A stretch of 64,000 bases of DNA, taken from NCBI GenBank assembly GCA_021613535.1, contig CP075496.1, forward strand, positions 10,726,001 through 10,790,000, given 5' to 3'. Under the pieces are notes generated by a model, which was given only the letters and a program-made list of their open reading frames with translations, ran no database searches and was not told where the DNA came from. Origin of the DNA: Adineta vaga. Its lineage: Eukaryota > Rotifera. The translations under genes and the position numbers were made by a program. Of this stretch, positions 62,157 through 64,000 are shown piece by piece (positions within the stretch are counted from its first letter, which is position 1; the number at the start of each line of letters is the position of its first letter).

Positions 62157-62637
62157 ATGACAACAAAAACAGCAACTACCTTATCACCTATAAAACGATG
62201 TCATGGATCACCTAATCTTAAAAAACGGCGTCTATCATCAATCTCAATACATCGTAAGCAACAAATGAATTTATCATTATCAATTCCAACAATGCTATCA
62301 GTACCTAAAACGATCACAGTTACTTACGAAAAACAAATCCTATCATCAACTCAATTGCCTGATCTTATTCATGATATATTCATTGAACAACAACGTCGAG
62401 AAACGATTGTTAATATTGCAACAATATTACGAAAAGTTGGTGATCAAATGGATGAACGATTGCAAGTAATAATCCTTGAAAATTCTATAAGAAAGAGCTT
62501 TTTTTTTATTATAAATATTTATCTTTTAGATAAACAGCAGTTCATCATCATCGTCATCGTTAATAGATCACGTATTCGGTCAACGATCCATCACATTAAC
62601 TCATTGTTTATCTTGTATTCTTCATCTTTTCTTGTAA
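62157..62637 (+). CDS. Small BH3-motif protein, candidate BH3-only regulator
   Basis: Two exons (62157-62465 and 62530-62637, phase 0, 64-base intron) encode 138 residues. The N-terminus is basic with SPIKR, suggesting a phosphorylation site. Residues 87-102, IATILRKVGDQMDERL, fit the BH3 consensus: four spaced hydrophobics, the invariant Leu, Gly-Asp, and an acidic residue after it. A helical acidic segment (LPDLIHDIFIEQQRRETIVN) precedes it. Exon 2 begins with a serine run, and the C-terminus is hydrophobic (ITLTHCLSCILHLFL), a possible membrane anchor. There is no room for a BCL-2 core of BH1 and BH2 helices, so BH3-only is the simplest reading. BH3-only proteins bind BCL-2 relatives at mitochondria and trigger cell death. 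Function here is inferred from the motif alone. Confidence 0.65.
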
Positions 62638-64000
62638 TATTTATACATAATTTGTTTTATTCTGTTCACCGGTTCATGGTGCTATACTATGTAGCCCTTC
62701 CATGTACATAAAACATTTTCTTATTGTTCAACTACTATTTATTTTTTACAATACAATATTTAAATGCATTAATAATCTATTTCTCATTCATTTGAGTGTT
62801 TTTTATTTGTTCAATGAAGAACAACATTTTGTTTTCATTGATTAAGTCAAGATCTGATTAAATAAAGGAAATATGATTTATCACCTTGAAAAATTTTAAT
62901 TCGATCAACGATTGTAATGTGATTGACTTATCACTTTTTTTTTCCTTCACGATTGACACGCGAACATATTTATTTTTAGTCGAATGTGTCAAGTATCCAC
63001 TGATTAGGTCATCGGAAATGGTCAAGTAGTGATCATCAACACCTTTTCATTTGTCTTTCTCGTATTCTTTAAAGTACTTATTTGTCTACTAAAGTTAGAC
63101 AATCATTCATGAAAATGTTTTTTTTGTATTTTGAAAAGTGAGACTCTTCAATTGTTGTCGATGGATGAGACGCTCTTCTACCATCAAAATCATTCCCGCC
63201 ATTCTGTTTGATCAACAATCGATAAGTGTCTTGTATTCAATGTCAGATCAATTTCATTGCAGTCGATTGTTCATACACTTCATTTATTTTCTATGGTAGC
63301 GGTAATGGTTGCTTTCCTTCTTATTTTCATGGCATTTTTTAAGTCTTTGTTGATATTCTAGTATTGTTTTGATCTTTTCTTTTTCATCTTTGTCAATGAA
63401 GGGAAATTAAAAGTGGCACGTGCGTTTCAGATTTCAATCCATTTGTAGATATGTACGACAAAACTAATGTCTAGTCAATGGATAATGACATATTTCGATT
63501 TGTATACATGAAATTACCAATTATATCATTGTTGTCGTCTGTTGTTATTGGATATTATCCTGTATTTGATAAGTAATTCATTCTTAAAAAAATTGATCTT
63601 TTTCCTTCTATAAGACTCATATATATATATATATATATATGTATAATTAATAAAGTGTTATTCGATTTGTGATAGATGCCTTGCGGCATTCAACGATGCA
63701 GGTGATGTATTTGTCTTTTCGTTAAGTCATTAGAAAAACAAGCTTGTATGATAATGAAGGGATTGATATATGTTATCGCGTGTTTGACGAACAATACTTG
63801 TATATGTATCACGTTGATCGACTGATTACCTCATAGATATGAGTGGTCAATTAAAAATTAGCTTTCGTTGACAGTATGAGGTGTTAACTATCCTGCTGTG
63901 ATGGACAGTGAAATGGAGAATTCTTCTCTCTGCATGTGATAGTTATGCACCTGTATGCTCATGGTAAACTGAACTATTATTCATTTCTTTTTACTTGTTG
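62638..64000. other. Right end, no gene seen
   Basis: AT-rich non-coding sequence with a long AT run (63619-63640). No open frame, RNA gene or repeat family is recognised. It may hold the 3' UTR of the BH3-like gene (AATAAA-type signals occur near 62860) or the promoter of a gene beyond the edge. Confidence 0.5.
63619..63640. repeat. (AT)n microsatellite
   Basis: Uninterrupted AT dinucleotides near the right edge. Confidence 0.9.

Noticed and set aside
62466-62711. Read-through version of the BH3-like protein, 184 residues
   Set aside because: It runs through a normal 64-base intron; the spliced form ends in a compact hydrophobic tail and has proper splice signals.
1-64000. CRISPR array, operons of bacterial type, rRNA genes, intact transposon or viral genes
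   Set aside because: None seen: the window has no regularly spaced repeats, no reverse transcriptase or transposase motifs and no rRNA segments.

Overview
The window looks like nuclear DNA of a small invertebrate with a compact, AT-rich genome. Genes are split by many short introns (mostly 48-75 bases, GT-AG, T-rich before the acceptor), there is no bacterial gene organisation, and the proteins are animal-specific (spectraplakin, claudin-like, MIER, PHF12, class C GPCR, BH3-like). Intron size, codon use and protein style suggest a rotifer, most likely bdelloid. That is an inference; no single sequence proves it.

Left part (1-26.6 kb), in order: the 3' part of a class C 7TM receptor (minus, runs off the left edge); about 4 kb of non-coding DNA holding a decayed partial copy of the MIER 3' end; MIER ELM2-SANT corepressor (minus); two tandem lipid phosphate phosphatases (minus); a 570-residue gene I do not recognise (plus); a TRMT9B/Trm9-type tRNA methyltransferase (minus); a claudin/PMP22-type four-TM protein (minus); UAP1, UDP-GlcNAc pyrophosphorylase (plus); and a secreted CAP/CRISP-type protein (minus). 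Most exon chains given here were checked for splice-site and reading-phase agreement.

Middle part (27.3-52.7 kb): one very large minus-strand gene, a spectraplakin (MACF1/dystonin/Short stop family). From N to C it has a pair of actin-binding CH domains, a plakin-type helical region, a large array of plakin repeats, a 26-residue acidic tandem-repeat exon, a long spectrin-repeat rod, a microtubule-binding GAS2 (GAR) domain, and a Ser/Arg-rich tail with SxIP-like motifs. The usual EF-hand pair is missing. The CH2 exon has incompatible splice phases, which implies a one-base frameshift. There are candidate alternative first, terminal and micro exons.

Right part (52.7-64 kb): ribosomal protein L13a (minus), a PHF12-like protein with two PHD fingers and an FHA domain (plus), and a short two-exon gene whose product carries a strong BH3 motif and a hydrophobic C-terminus (plus), a candidate BH3-only death regulator. 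The last 1.4 kb shows no gene.

The genes do not form a pathway. Themes are cytoskeletal linkage (spectraplakin), HDAC/Sin3-type repression (MIER, PHF12), lipid phosphate signalling and housekeeping functions. The most notable points are the BH3-like gene, the EF-hand-less spectraplakin with its broken CH2 exon, and the unrecognised 570-residue gene.
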